DNA from: Bacteroidales bacterium
GTDB taxonomy: Bacteria; Bacteroidota; Bacteroidia; Bacteroidales; UBA932
Length of the DNA: 63,325 nucleotides
Reading direction: 5' to 3'
NCBI GenBank assembly: GCA_017429765.1
Contig: JAFROJ010000064.1
Coordinates: 1 to 63,325, forward strand
Made by a program: the position numbers and the translations under genes. Of this stretch, positions 9,154-17,580 are shown one piece after another. Position 1 is the first letter of the stretch. Each line of letters starts with the position of its first letter. The notes under the pieces were generated by a model. That model was not told the origin of the DNA. It searched no databases and worked only from the letters and a program-made list of their open reading frames with translations.

Positions 9154-9924
9154 ATGCGCTTCAAGATCACCCTCTCATATGACGGTTCCGGATTCTGCGG
9201 CTGGCAGATCCAGAACAACGCGAAGACCATCCAAGAGTGTCTCCAGGAAGCCCTGTCCACTCTCTTGAAAGAGGAAATCGCTGTCACAGGGGCCGGAAGG
9301 ACGGATTCTCAGGTCAACGCCATCAACTATGTGGCGCATTTTGACACGTCCTCCGGGAACCTTGACGCGTCAGATTTAGGCTACAAAATAAATGCCATCC
9401 TACCCCATGGGATCAAGGTTCACGGCATTGTCCCGGCCGCGCCCGGGTTCCACGCCCGGTTCGACGCCAGGCAGAGGGAATACAAGTATTTCATCCACCG
9501 GTCAAAAGACCCGTTCGCCCTCGGTTATTCCTATCTGTACACCTTCCCGCTAGATGTCGGGAAGATGAACAGGGCCGCCGCCAAGCTGCTCGGCACCCAC
9601 GACTTCAGCTGCTTCGAGAAGGTGGGCGGGAACAACAAGACCTCCATCTGCACTGTCAGCCTGGCCCGTTGGGAGACATATTCCCCGGACCACGTCAGGA
9701 TGATGGGCTACCCGGCCGTGGAGGATGACTATCTAGTGTTCACCATCAGGGCCGACAGGTTCTTAAGGAATATGGTCCGGGCGGTAGTCGGCACCCTCCT
9801 GGAGATAGGCAGGGGACGCCGCGGCGAGGACTGGATTGACGATCTGCTCCGGGGCGGCTCCAGAAGCGACGCCGGCGAGTCGGTCCCCGGCCACGCTTTG
9901 TTCCTCAGCAAGGTTGAATATTAA
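9154..9924 (+). CDS. truA: tRNA pseudouridine(38-40) synthase TruA
   Basis: A 256-residue enzyme that isomerises uridines 38-40 in the anticodon arm of tRNAs. The catalytic aspartate is D51 in GAGRTDS, and the fold is recognisable from FKITLSYDGSGFCGWQ at the start to FLRNMVRAVVGTLLEIGRG near the end. The frame is open far upstream, but that part is antisense to moxR, so I place the start at the ATG at 9154, where homology begins; an in-frame ATG at 9130 is less likely. It is transcribed divergently from moxR. Confidence 0.93.
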   Translation: MRFKITLSYDGSGFCGWQIQNNAKTIQECLQEALSTLLKEEIAVTGAGRTDSQVNAINYVAHFDTSSGNLDASDLGYKINAILPHGIKVHGIVPAAPGFHARFDARQREYKYFIHRSKDPFALGYSYLYTFPLDVGKMNRAAAKLLGTHDFSCFEKVGGNNKTSICTVSLARWETYSPDHVRMMGYPAVEDDYLVFTIRADRFLRNMVRAVVGTLLEIGRGRRGEDWIDDLLRGGSRSDAGESVPGHALFLSKVEY

Positions 9925-9945
9925 GGAAAAGTCGTATTTTTTCAC

Positions 9946-9953
9946 TAACTTCG
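9946..9953 (+). promoter_or_regulatory. Candidate -7 box upstream of exbB
   Basis: TAACTTCG followed by CGG resembles the Bacteroidota -7 consensus. The same TAACTTCGCGG string recurs upstream of the NUDIX gene (59416) and, on the minus strand, of the M13 peptidase. A clear -33 box is not seen. It would give a leader of about 70 bases. Confidence 0.45.
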
Positions 9954-10025
9954 CGGTTTGGTGGCGTGATATGTGCAGTTCGCGTCATGTTTGGTCGCGA
10001 TAATCAATAAACGTACGTTATAATT

Positions 10026-10775
10026 ATGTTGTTCCATCTTTTACAGTCTGGCCTCGACTCCGTCGCGACGGGTGTGGCCGAAGCGATAGCGAACACCGCC
10101 GAGCCCATGGCTCAGGCCGCTCCCCAGCAAGTCGAGCAGTCGTTCTCTTTGATCCAGATGGCCGCCAAGGGCGGATGGCTGATGATAATCCTCGCCATCC
10201 TCTCCGTGATCGCCATCTACATCTTCGGGAAGAAGTGGTGGATGATCCACAAGGCCCAGCAGGTCGACAGGAATTTCATGAGGGACATCCGTGACTACAT
10301 CCACGAGGGTAAGGTCAAGAGCGCCCTCGCCCTCTGCGAGAAATACGACTCCCCCATCGCCCGTCTTGTCGAGAAGGGGATCGAGAGGATCGGAAGGCCC
10401 CTCACCGACATCCAGACGGCTGTCGAGAACATGGGTAATGTCGAGATCGCCAGGCTTGAGAAGGGTCTCGCGACTCTCGCCACCATCTCCGGAGGCGCCC
10501 CGATGATCGGATTCCTCGGCACCGTCCTCGGAATGGTCCAGGCTTTCTTCAACATGGCCAACGCCGGCAACAACATCGACATCACCCTCCTCTCGAGCGG
10601 AATCTACACCGCCATGATCACCACGGTCGGCGGTCTGATCGTCGGTATCCTCGCCTACTTCGGCTACAACTACCTCACGGCCCAGATCTCCAACCTCATG
10701 TTCAAGATGGAGACCGCGACCATCGACTTCATGGACCTCCTGCACGAGCCCGCGGATAAAGAAGAGGAGAGATAA
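10026..10775 (+). CDS. exbB: MotA/TolQ/ExbB proton channel family protein
   Basis: A 249-residue inner-membrane protein with three hydrophobic segments (about 46-66, 155-178 and 190-215) and the family motif GFLGTVLGMVQAF. It forms the pentameric proton channel that, with the next gene, powers a TonB/TolA-type transducer. It is followed within 3 bases by exbD and then a TonB-like gene, so the three form one operon. Whether it serves TonB-dependent transport (ExbB) or envelope constriction (TolQ) cannot be decided from sequence; the TonB-like neighbour favours ExbB. Confidence 0.88.
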   Translation: MLFHLLQSGLDSVATGVAEAIANTAEPMAQAAPQQVEQSFSLIQMAAKGGWLMIILAILSVIAIYIFGKKWWMIHKAQQVDRNFMRDIRDYIHEGKVKSALALCEKYDSPIARLVEKGIERIGRPLTDIQTAVENMGNVEIARLEKGLATLATISGGAPMIGFLGTVLGMVQAFFNMANAGNNIDITLLSSGIYTAMITTVGGLIVGILAYFGYNYLTAQISNLMFKMETATIDFMDLLHEPADKEEER

Positions 10776-10778
10776 CAA

Positions 10779-11189
10779 ATGGCTTTCAAGAGATCCACAA
10801 AGGTGATTTCGGACTTGGCCATGTCCTCGATGACTGACCTGGTGTTCCTGCTGCTGATCTTCTTCCTGGTCACCTCGACACTGGTCAACCCGAACGCCCT
10901 GAAGCTCCTGCTCCCGAAGAGCACGGGCCAGGTGAGCGCCAAGCCCACAGTGAGCGTGTCCATCAAGGACTGGGGCGGCGAGACCTACACCTACCACCTC
11001 AACGGTGACGAGAACCCCACTCAGTTCTCCGACCTGGAGGACGGCATAGTCGGTCTCCTGCAGGAAGAGGAAGACCCGACCTTCTCCATCTACTCAGACG
11101 AGAGCGTGCCCATCAAGGAGATAGTCTCCCTGATGAATATCGCCAAGAGGAACCACTACAAAGTGATTTTGGCCACACAGCCCGAATAA
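10779..11189 (+). CDS. exbD: ExbD/TolR biopolymer transport protein
   Basis: A 136-residue protein with one N-terminal membrane helix. The proton-relay aspartate is in SSMTDLVFLLLIFF (about 14-29), typical of ExbD/TolR. The rest is the periplasmic domain. Only one exbD is present here, whereas some Bacteroidota have two in tandem. Its stop codon overlaps the start of the TonB-like gene by one base. Confidence 0.88.
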   Translation: MAFKRSTKVISDLAMSSMTDLVFLLLIFFLVTSTLVNPNALKLLLPKSTGQVSAKPTVSVSIKDWGGETYTYHLNGDENPTQFSDLEDGIVGLLQEEEDPTFSIYSDESVPIKEIVSLMNIAKRNHYKVILATQPE

Positions 11190-11959
11190 TGAAACAGTAC
11201 CTTCGCGAAAGAGAGAGGGAGGCTAAAGTCTCCACCACGACGGGGATCGTCTTGACGGTCGCCGTCCACCTGGTGGTGCTGTTCTCCTGCGCTTTCACTG
11301 GTCTTAAATACATCTACCCTCCTCCCCAGGAGCAGACCTTCCTCATCGACTTCGAGGAGGAGAGACCTGATCCCGTGAGAAGGCAGAGACAGGGAAGGCA
11401 GCCCCAGGCGGAGGATGTGGACAAGACCAAGCCTGTCGAGCTGATCCAGAGGAGCGAGTCACCTGTCAAGTCTGACAGGCCCAACAAGACCGCCGAGGCC
11501 AAGCCGGACGACTTCGGAGACGTCGAGGTTCCGGCGCCGAAAGAGGAGATCAACCAGAACGCCTTGTTCCCCGGAATGAGCAAGAAGGATTCCTCTCTGG
11601 CCCCTCACGGGTCAACCGACCCTTCCAACGAGTTCAAGGCTGGTCATCCTAAGGGGAACACATCGACAGGGAAGACAGACGGCGTCCCTAACGCCCACCT
11701 GAAGGGACGCAATGTGCTCGGCGCCCTTCCGCGCCCGGACTACTCGGTCCAGGACGAGGGAAAGGTTGTCGTCGATATTTGGGTGGACAACTATGGAAAC
11801 GTGACAAAAGCTATCGCGGGAGGGCAAGGCACCACGGTGAGCAACCAGGCACTGTGGGCGGCGGCGCGGGCCGCGGCGATGAAGGCGCACTTCAACCAGA
11901 GCGCCGACGCGCCCGCTCTCCAGCAAGGGACAATAACTTATATTTTCAAACTCAAGTAA
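11189..11959 (+). CDS. TonB-like energy transducer
   Basis: A 256-residue protein with a single membrane anchor (about 20-40) after a charged cytoplasmic start, then a Pro/Glu/Lys-rich periplasmic spacer (about 45-165) and a C-terminal domain with VVVDIWVDNYGNV and a final GTITYIFKLK strand, as in TonB C-terminal domains. It would transmit energy from ExbB/ExbD to outer-membrane receptors. The C-terminal domain lacks the YP of classical TonB, so TolA-like use is possible. It ends about 48 bases before the next gene. Confidence 0.75.
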   Translation: MKQYLREREREAKVSTTTGIVLTVAVHLVVLFSCAFTGLKYIYPPPQEQTFLIDFEEERPDPVRRQRQGRQPQAEDVDKTKPVELIQRSESPVKSDRPNKTAEAKPDDFGDVEVPAPKEEINQNALFPGMSKKDSSLAPHGSTDPSNEFKAGHPKGNTSTGKTDGVPNAHLKGRNVLGALPRPDYSVQDEGKVVVDIWVDNYGNVTKAIAGGQGTTVSNQALWAAARAAAMKAHFNQSADAPALQQGTITYIFKLK

Positions 11960-12007
11960 GAGTAACAAACCTATTAATCAAAAAGTGGCGTGAGGCCACA
12001 TTTAGAC

Positions 12008-13441
12008 ATGGAAGAAAAATTCAACGGTGGTTTTGAGAACCACGAGGAGCGTAGGGATTACGCGAGGAATGATGGCCCTAGAGGAGACTATTCCGCCGAA
12101 GGACGCAAATTAAGACCCAGAAGGAAAGTCGGATCATACAGCGGCGATAATCACAGGAACTATACGGAGGATAACGGCAGGCGTCCTTATGGACAGAGCC
12201 GTCCCAGATTCGGCGAGGGACGCCCCGAGCGCGGGGAGGAAAGGCCCCGCTACGGCGAGGGAAAGCCTCATTACGGCGAGAGCAAACCCCGCTACGGCGA
12301 GAGCAAACCCCGCTACGGCGAGGGCAAACCCCATTATGGCGAGAGCAAACCCCGCTACGGCGAGGGGAAGCCTCATTACGGCCAGGACCGCCCGCGCCGC
12401 GATGACAGCCGCCCTAGATTCAACGAGGATCGGCCCCGCTACGGGGAGGGTCGTCCCGGACGCGACGACGAGCGCCCAAGATTCAGCGGCAACCGCCCGA
12501 GATTCAACGAGGACCGTCCGCGCTACGGTGAGGACCGTCCGCGCGAGGAGCGGCGCAAGTCGTTCTCCGGCTCAAGGCCGGCCCCCAGAAAGCCCGGGTT
12601 CAAGAGCGGCCCCCGATTCAACTCGAACGACGAGTCCGGCATCAACCAGATGCTTTCCAGGAAGCCCATGGTGGACAACACCGCTTTCTCTGACAACGAC
12701 ACCGTCCCCACACCGATCAAGGAGGAGATCCGTCTCAACAAGTTCATAGCCAACTCCGGCGTGTGTTCCCGCAGGGAGGCCGACACCCTGATCCAGACAG
12801 GTGTCGTCACTGTCAACGGTGAGATCGTGACAGAACTCGGCACCAAGGTCAACGTCCTTAAGGACGAGGTCCGTTTCAACGGGGAGAGGCTCAAGGGCGA
12901 GGCCAAGGTCTATATCGTGATGAACAAGCCCAAGGGTTTTGTCACCAGCGCCAGCGACCCGCATGCGGAAAAGACCGTCATGGACCTGATCAAGAGCTGC
13001 AAGGTCAGGGTTTTCCCGGTCGGAAGGCTCGACAAGAACACCACCGGTGTCCTCATGTTCACCAATGACGGAGAGATCGCCGAGCAGCTGACCCATCCTT
13101 CCTACAACAAGAAGAAGATCTACCAGGTCGTCCTCGACAAGGATCTTGACGAGTCCGACAAGGAGAAGATCCTCGTGGAGGGCCTCGAGTTGACCGACGG
13201 CGTCATCAAGGCCGACGAGCTTGAGTACATCGACGCCGAGGACCACCGCAAACTCGGGATCGAGATCCACTCCGGAAAGAACCGCATAGTCCGCAGGATA
13301 TTCGAGAGCCTTGGCTACACCGTGAAGGCTCTTGACAGGGTTTACTTCGCCGGCCTCACCAAGAAGGGACTGAAGAAGGGTGAGTGGAGATACCTCAGCG
13401 AGGGCGAGGTCAATATCCTCAAGATGGGGGCTTATGTCTGA
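12008..13441 (+). CDS. rluB: RsuA/RluB family pseudouridine synthase with repeat-rich N-terminus
   Basis: A 477-residue protein. Residues from about 235 to the end form the S4 RNA-binding domain (RLNKFIANSGVCSRREADTLI) and the RsuA-type catalytic domain with the active-site phrase GRLDKNTTG. The first 230 residues are a disordered, highly charged extension with about 16 heptapeptide repeats of the form GExKPRY. The catalytic half likely makes a pseudouridine in 23S or 16S rRNA. I start at the ATG at 12008; an in-frame GTG lies 18 bases earlier. It overlaps era by 8 bases. The exact target (RluB or RsuA type) is inferred. Confidence 0.85.
   Translation: MEEKFNGGFENHEERRDYARNDGPRGDYSAEGRKLRPRRKVGSYSGDNHRNYTEDNGRRPYGQSRPRFGEGRPERGEERPRYGEGKPHYGESKPRYGESKPRYGEGKPHYGESKPRYGEGKPHYGQDRPRRDDSRPRFNEDRPRYGEGRPGRDDERPRFSGNRPRFNEDRPRYGEDRPREERRKSFSGSRPAPRKPGFKSGPRFNSNDESGINQMLSRKPMVDNTAFSDNDTVPTPIKEEIRLNKFIANSGVCSRREADTLIQTGVVTVNGEIVTELGTKVNVLKDEVRFNGERLKGEAKVYIVMNKPKGFVTSASDPHAEKTVMDLIKSCKVRVFPVGRLDKNTTGVLMFTNDGEIAEQLTHPSYNKKKIYQVVLDKDLDESDKEKILVEGLELTDGVIKADELEYIDAEDHRKLGIEIHSGKNRIVRRIFESLGYTVKALDRVYFAGLTKKGLKKGEWRYLSEGEVNILKMGAYV
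12205..12552 (+). repeat. 21-base tandem repeats encoding GE(S/G/D)(K/R)PRY
   Basis: About 16 imperfect 21-base units (CGCTACGGCGAGRGCAAACC type) encode a heptapeptide array rich in Arg, Lys, Gly, Tyr and acidic residues. The central units around 12280-12380 are nearly identical, which suggests recent duplication or gene conversion. Confidence 0.88.
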
Positions 13442-14345
13442 TATGACGAAAGACCGGGCGCAAATGGGACACAGGGCTGGATTTGTCAATATCGTCGGTA
13501 ACCCGAACGTCGGCAAATCCACCCTGATGAACGCCCTTGTCGGCGAGAAGCTCTCGATCGTCACCGCCAAGGCCCAGACGACCCGGCACAGGATCATGGG
13601 GATAGTCAACACGGACGATTACCAGATCGTCTATTCCGACACCCCCGGCATGCTGAAGCCGAATTACCGCCTGCAGGAGGACATGATGAGGTTCGTGGAC
13701 GCCGCGATCGGCGACGCCGACATCATCCTCTATGTGACGGATGTCGTGGAGAAAAGCGACAAGAACCAGGAATACATCCAGAAGCTCCAGAAGGTGGAGT
13801 GTCCTGTCGTGGTGGTCATCAACAAGATCGACATCAGCGACCAGGCCAAGGTCCTCGGACTGATCTCGTACTGGGAGGAGACCATCCCCGAGGCGGTTGT
13901 CATTCCTGTCTCCGCCAAGGAGAGATTCAACCTGGAGAGCGTTCTGGAGGCGGTCGTCAGCAAGCTTCCGGTCTCCCCTCCCTGGTTCGACAAAGACCAG
14001 TTCACCGACAGGAACCTTCGTTTCTTCGCCTCCGAGATCATCAGGGAGAAGATTCTGGAAAACTATTCACAGGAGGTTCCCTACAGCTGCGAGGTGGTCG
14101 TCGAGCGGTTCAAGGAAGGCAGGGAGAGATACGAGATAGGCGCCGTGATCCTCGTCACCAGGGACTCCCAGAAGGGGATCATCATCGGCAAGGGAGGAGC
14201 CGCGCTGAAAAAGACCGGAACCGAGGCGAGGCTTGAGATGGAGGATTTCTTCCAGAAGAAAGTGTTCCTCGAGCTATTCGTCAAGGTCGACGCGGACTGG
14301 AGGGACAATCGCAAGGAGTTGCGCAGGTTCGGTTACGAGGAATAA
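13434..14345 (+). CDS. era: GTPase Era
   Basis: A 303-residue GTPase needed for 30S ribosome maturation. G1 GNPNVGKS is at 22-29, G3 DTPG at 69-72, G4 NKID near 130, and the C-terminal KH domain has GIIIGKGGAALKK. I take the ATG at 13434, which overlaps the pseudouridine synthase stop by 8 bases and has a G-rich stretch upstream; ATG codons at 13443 and 13464 are also possible, and homology starts at about GFVNI. Confidence 0.93.
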   Translation: MSDMTKDRAQMGHRAGFVNIVGNPNVGKSTLMNALVGEKLSIVTAKAQTTRHRIMGIVNTDDYQIVYSDTPGMLKPNYRLQEDMMRFVDAAIGDADIILYVTDVVEKSDKNQEYIQKLQKVECPVVVVINKIDISDQAKVLGLISYWEETIPEAVVIPVSAKERFNLESVLEAVVSKLPVSPPWFDKDQFTDRNLRFFASEIIREKILENYSQEVPYSCEVVVERFKEGRERYEIGAVILVTRDSQKGIIIGKGGAALKKTGTEARLEMEDFFQKKVFLELFVKVDADWRDNRKELRRFGYEE

Positions 14346-14348
14346 TTT

Positions 14349-14354
14349 AAGGAG
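14349..14354 (+). promoter_or_regulatory. Ribosome binding site of parC
   Basis: AAGGAG lies 8 bases before the ATG at 14363. It is one of the few good Shine-Dalgarno sequences in the window and decides the start against the GTG it overlaps. Confidence 0.6.
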
Positions 14355-14362
14355 TGAAGGAC

Positions 14363-17044
14363 ATGGCTACGGAAGACCAGTGGGAAGAAATCCAGGAACC
14401 CGGGAATAAGGAAGAGGGGAAATACGACAAGCTGCTCAGCTCGGACAGCCGGAAGTACAAGCTTTCCGGCATGTTCAAGGAGTGGTTCCTCGACTATTCG
14501 TCATATGTGATCCTCCAAAGGGCGGTGCCTCATATCGTGGACGGCCTCAAGCCTGTCCAGAGGCGAGTCCTCCACGCCATGTACAGGATGGACGACGGCA
14601 GCTACACGAAAGTGGCTAACATAGTCGGCCAGGCCATGCAATACCACCCCCACGGAGACGCCTCGATCCTCGGGGCCCTCGTCCAGCTCGGCCAGAAAGG
14701 CTTTCTGATCGACTGTCAGGGAAACTGGGGGAATATTCTCACAGGCGACAGCAACGCCGCCCCCAGGTACATCGAGGCCCGCCTGAGCAAGTTCGCCAAG
14801 GAGGTGCTCTTCGATCCCAAGGTCACCAATTGGATGACCTCGTACGACGGGCGTAACCAGGAGCCTGTCGAGCTTCCGGTCCGCTTTCCTCTCCTGCTCG
14901 CCCAGGGCACCGAGGGTATCGCGGTCGGTATGGCCTCCAAGATACTCCCACACAATTTCAACGAGCTTCTGGACGCCTCCGTGAATATCCTCGAGGGCAA
15001 GGATTTCACCATCTATCCTGACTTCCCGACCGGGGGCAGCGCCGATTGCAGCAACTACAAGGACGGGGCCCGCGGCGGAAGCGTCAAGGTCCGCGCCAAG
15101 ATCGAGAAGATCGACAAGAACACCATAGCGATCACCGAGATCCCCTACGGCAAGACATCCGAGGTCATCAAGGACTCTATTGTCAAGGCGAAGGAGAAGG
15201 GCAAGATCAAGATAAAGAAGATCGAGGACATGACCACGGACAAGGTCGAGATCGTCATCCACCTCCCGAACGACGTGTCCCCGGACAAGACCATCGACGC
15301 CCTTTACGCCTTCACCGACTGCGAGTGCAACATCGCCCCGAACGCCTGCGTGATCGTGGACAACAAGCCTCAGTTCCTGAGTGTCAAGGATATTCTCATC
15401 TACGACACCAACCACACCAGGGACTTGCTGGAGTGGCAGTTGAGGATCCGGCTCGACGAGCTTGAGGACGCCTGGCACTACGACTCCCTCGAGAGGATAT
15501 TCTTCGAGAACAGGGTCTACAAGATCCTTGAGCAGGACCAGAAGAGCTGGGAGAAGCAGCTCGACGACGTTTTCGCCGAGATGAGGAACTACCAGGATCT
15601 CCTCCGAAGGGAGATAGTCATGGAAGACATCCTCAAGCTCGTGGAGAAGCCTGTCAGGAAGATCTCCAAGTTCGACACAAAGGCCATGGACGAGAAGATC
15701 GCCGCTGTCGAGGCAGAGATGGAGCAGGTCAAGGACAACATCGAGCACATCACGGAGTACACGATCGCCTGGTTCAAGGGCCTCAAGGCCAAGTACGGCA
15801 AGCAGTTCAAGCGCCAGACCGAGATCTCGGCCTTCGAGAGCATCGCTGTCACCAAGGTCGTGAGCAACAACGCCAAACTCTACGCCAACTACCAGGAGGG
15901 CTTCGTCGGGCTGAACCTCAAGAAGGACGACAACGGTGTCTTCGTCAGCGACTGCTCCGACCTCTCGGAGATCCTCGTGATCGCGAAGGACGGGAAGTAC
16001 CGTATCACCAAGGTCACGGACAAGGCCTTCTTCTGGAAGGATCTCCTCTATGTCGGGGTGTTCAACCGGGGTGACGAGAGAACCATCTACAACGTTATCT
16101 ACCGCGACGGCAAGACCACCGTCTCCTACGCCAAGAGATTCGCCATCACGAGCGTCACCAGGGACAAGGACTACGACATCACGACCGGCAAGGAAGGATC
16201 CAAGATCCTCTGGTTCACCGTCAACAACAACGGCGAGGCCGAGATCGTGAAGATCTACCTCCGTCCCCGGCCGAAACTCAAGAAGACCCAGATGGAATAC
16301 GACTTCTCGACCCTCGGCATCAAGGGCAAGACATCGAGAGGCAACCTGGTCTCCAAGTTCACCATCTCCAGGATCCAGCTGAAGAGCAAGGGTGTCTCCA
16401 CCATCGGCGGCAAGGACATCTGGTTCGACGCCGACATCCAGAAGCTCAACGACGAGCAGAGGGGAATGTACCTGGGCGAGTTCGGGCCTGAGGACAAGGT
16501 CCTGGCGATATTCAAGGACGGCACTTTCTACACCACCTCCTTCGACGTCTCCAACCGCTACCAGGGGAATATCCTCAAGATCGAGAAGTTCGACCCTGAG
16601 AAGACCTACACCGCCCTCTATTACGACGCTGCGGCCAAGTCATTCTATGTCAAGAGGTTCAGCTTTGTCCTGAGCGACAACACCCCGCAGTCGTTCATCG
16701 CCCCCGGGGCGAAGTCGTACCTGGTCGAGCTCACAGACGACCTCCATCCCCAGTTCCAGGTCATCTTCGGCAAGAAGTACGAGCACAGGGAGCCGGAGAA
16801 CATCGACGCCGAGGAATATATCGCCAAGAAAGGTTTCACGGCCAAGGGCAAGAAGTGCCATCAGTATGATGTCAAGAAGGTTAGGTTCATCGAACCCCTT
16901 GACAAGCCCGAGCCGCTGGAGAACCTGAAGCCTGACGAGGAGGACACCCCTATCGACATCATGCCGGAAGAGCCGGCGGGAGGCCTTCCGGACATCGACG
17001 ACCTTCCGGCTGAGGGCGAGTTCTTCGAGCCTACCCTGTTCTAG
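14363..17044 (+). CDS. parC: DNA topoisomerase IV subunit A (gyrase A-like)
   Basis: An 893-residue type IIA topoisomerase subunit. The catalytic tyrosine is about Y136 in APRYIEARL, and the QYHPHGDAS and GNWGN phrases are intact. The C-terminal half is a beta-pinwheel with an acidic tail, and I see no canonical GyrA box, which favours ParC over GyrA. It decatenates chromosomes together with ParE, which is not in the window. The start at 14363 is chosen because AAGGAG lies 8 bases upstream, a rare Shine-Dalgarno site for this genome; a GTG at 14354 is less likely. Confidence 0.88.
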   Translation: MATEDQWEEIQEPGNKEEGKYDKLLSSDSRKYKLSGMFKEWFLDYSSYVILQRAVPHIVDGLKPVQRRVLHAMYRMDDGSYTKVANIVGQAMQYHPHGDASILGALVQLGQKGFLIDCQGNWGNILTGDSNAAPRYIEARLSKFAKEVLFDPKVTNWMTSYDGRNQEPVELPVRFPLLLAQGTEGIAVGMASKILPHNFNELLDASVNILEGKDFTIYPDFPTGGSADCSNYKDGARGGSVKVRAKIEKIDKNTIAITEIPYGKTSEVIKDSIVKAKEKGKIKIKKIEDMTTDKVEIVIHLPNDVSPDKTIDALYAFTDCECNIAPNACVIVDNKPQFLSVKDILIYDTNHTRDLLEWQLRIRLDELEDAWHYDSLERIFFENRVYKILEQDQKSWEKQLDDVFAEMRNYQDLLRREIVMEDILKLVEKPVRKISKFDTKAMDEKIAAVEAEMEQVKDNIEHITEYTIAWFKGLKAKYGKQFKRQTEISAFESIAVTKVVSNNAKLYANYQEGFVGLNLKKDDNGVFVSDCSDLSEILVIAKDGKYRITKVTDKAFFWKDLLYVGVFNRGDERTIYNVIYRDGKTTVSYAKRFAITSVTRDKDYDITTGKEGSKILWFTVNNNGEAEIVKIYLRPRPKLKKTQMEYDFSTLGIKGKTSRGNLVSKFTISRIQLKSKGVSTIGGKDIWFDADIQKLNDEQRGMYLGEFGPEDKVLAIFKDGTFYTTSFDVSNRYQGNILKIEKFDPEKTYTALYYDAAAKSFYVKRFSFVLSDNTPQSFIAPGAKSYLVELTDDLHPQFQVIFGKKYEHREPENIDAEEYIAKKGFTAKGKKCHQYDVKKVRFIEPLDKPEPLENLKPDEEDTPIDIMPEEPAGGLPDIDDLPAEGEFFEPTLF

Positions 17045-17046
17045 CC

Positions 17047-17571
17047 ATGGCTGACATTTCCCTCATAGGCTTCATGGGATGCGGGAAGAGCAGTGTCGGG
17101 AAAGAACTCTCGAAGCTTCTCCCATCCATGGAATACATCGACCTCGACTCGTACATCGAGGCAATGACAGGGAGGACTATCCCGGAAATATTTGACTCAG
17201 AGGGGGAAGAGGCTTTCAGGAATATGGAGAAGGCCGCCCTTGAGGACATATTCATGACCGGCGGGCTGACCGGGACCTCACATATCCTCTCTCTCGGGGG
17301 CGGGACTGTCATGACCGACGCCTGCCGCAGGATGATCCGGAGGAACACCACTTGTTTTTACCTCAAGGCTTCTGTCGACACCCTTGTCCGCAACCTCGAG
17401 ACCTGGCCGGGCGACCGACCGATGCTCAAGTCCGGGAAGAGCCTCCGCTCCAGGGTCGAGGAGCTTATGGCCGTCCGAGGCCCCGTCTATGAGAAGACCG
17501 CCCATCACACCATCAACGTCGACGGCGACGATTATCTCGCCGCCGCCGTCGATATCGTCACGATGATATGA
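17047..17571 (+). CDS. aroK: Shikimate kinase
   Basis: A 174-residue kinase that phosphorylates shikimate with ATP in the chorismate pathway. Walker A GFMGCGKSS is at 8-16, the DLDSYIE shikimate-binding phrase at 35-41, and LGGGTV near 81-86. It begins 2 bases after the parC stop, so it is likely cotranscribed. It converges on recJ with a 9-base gap. An AroE homologue lies about 4.3 kb downstream. Confidence 0.93.
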   Translation: MADISLIGFMGCGKSSVGKELSKLLPSMEYIDLDSYIEAMTGRTIPEIFDSEGEEAFRNMEKAALEDIFMTGGLTGTSHILSLGGGTVMTDACRRMIRRNTTCFYLKASVDTLVRNLETWPGDRPMLKSGKSLRSRVEELMAVRGPVYEKTAHHTINVDGDDYLAAAVDIVTMI

Positions 17572-17580
17572 TCCTTCCCC

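Noticed and set aside
12205-12552. Array of similar 21-base units as a possible CRISPR or minisatellite
   Set aside because: The units have no spacers and encode a regular heptapeptide array in an open gene; kept as a coding repeat.
12572-13612. Minus-strand frame of 346 codons over the pseudouridine synthase and era
   Set aside because: It is antisense to two well-supported genes and is rich in Leu, Val and Asp in a typical shadow pattern.
14501-15748. Minus-strand frame of 415 codons over parC
   Set aside because: It is antisense to the catalytic domain of topoisomerase IV, with no start signal or family match.
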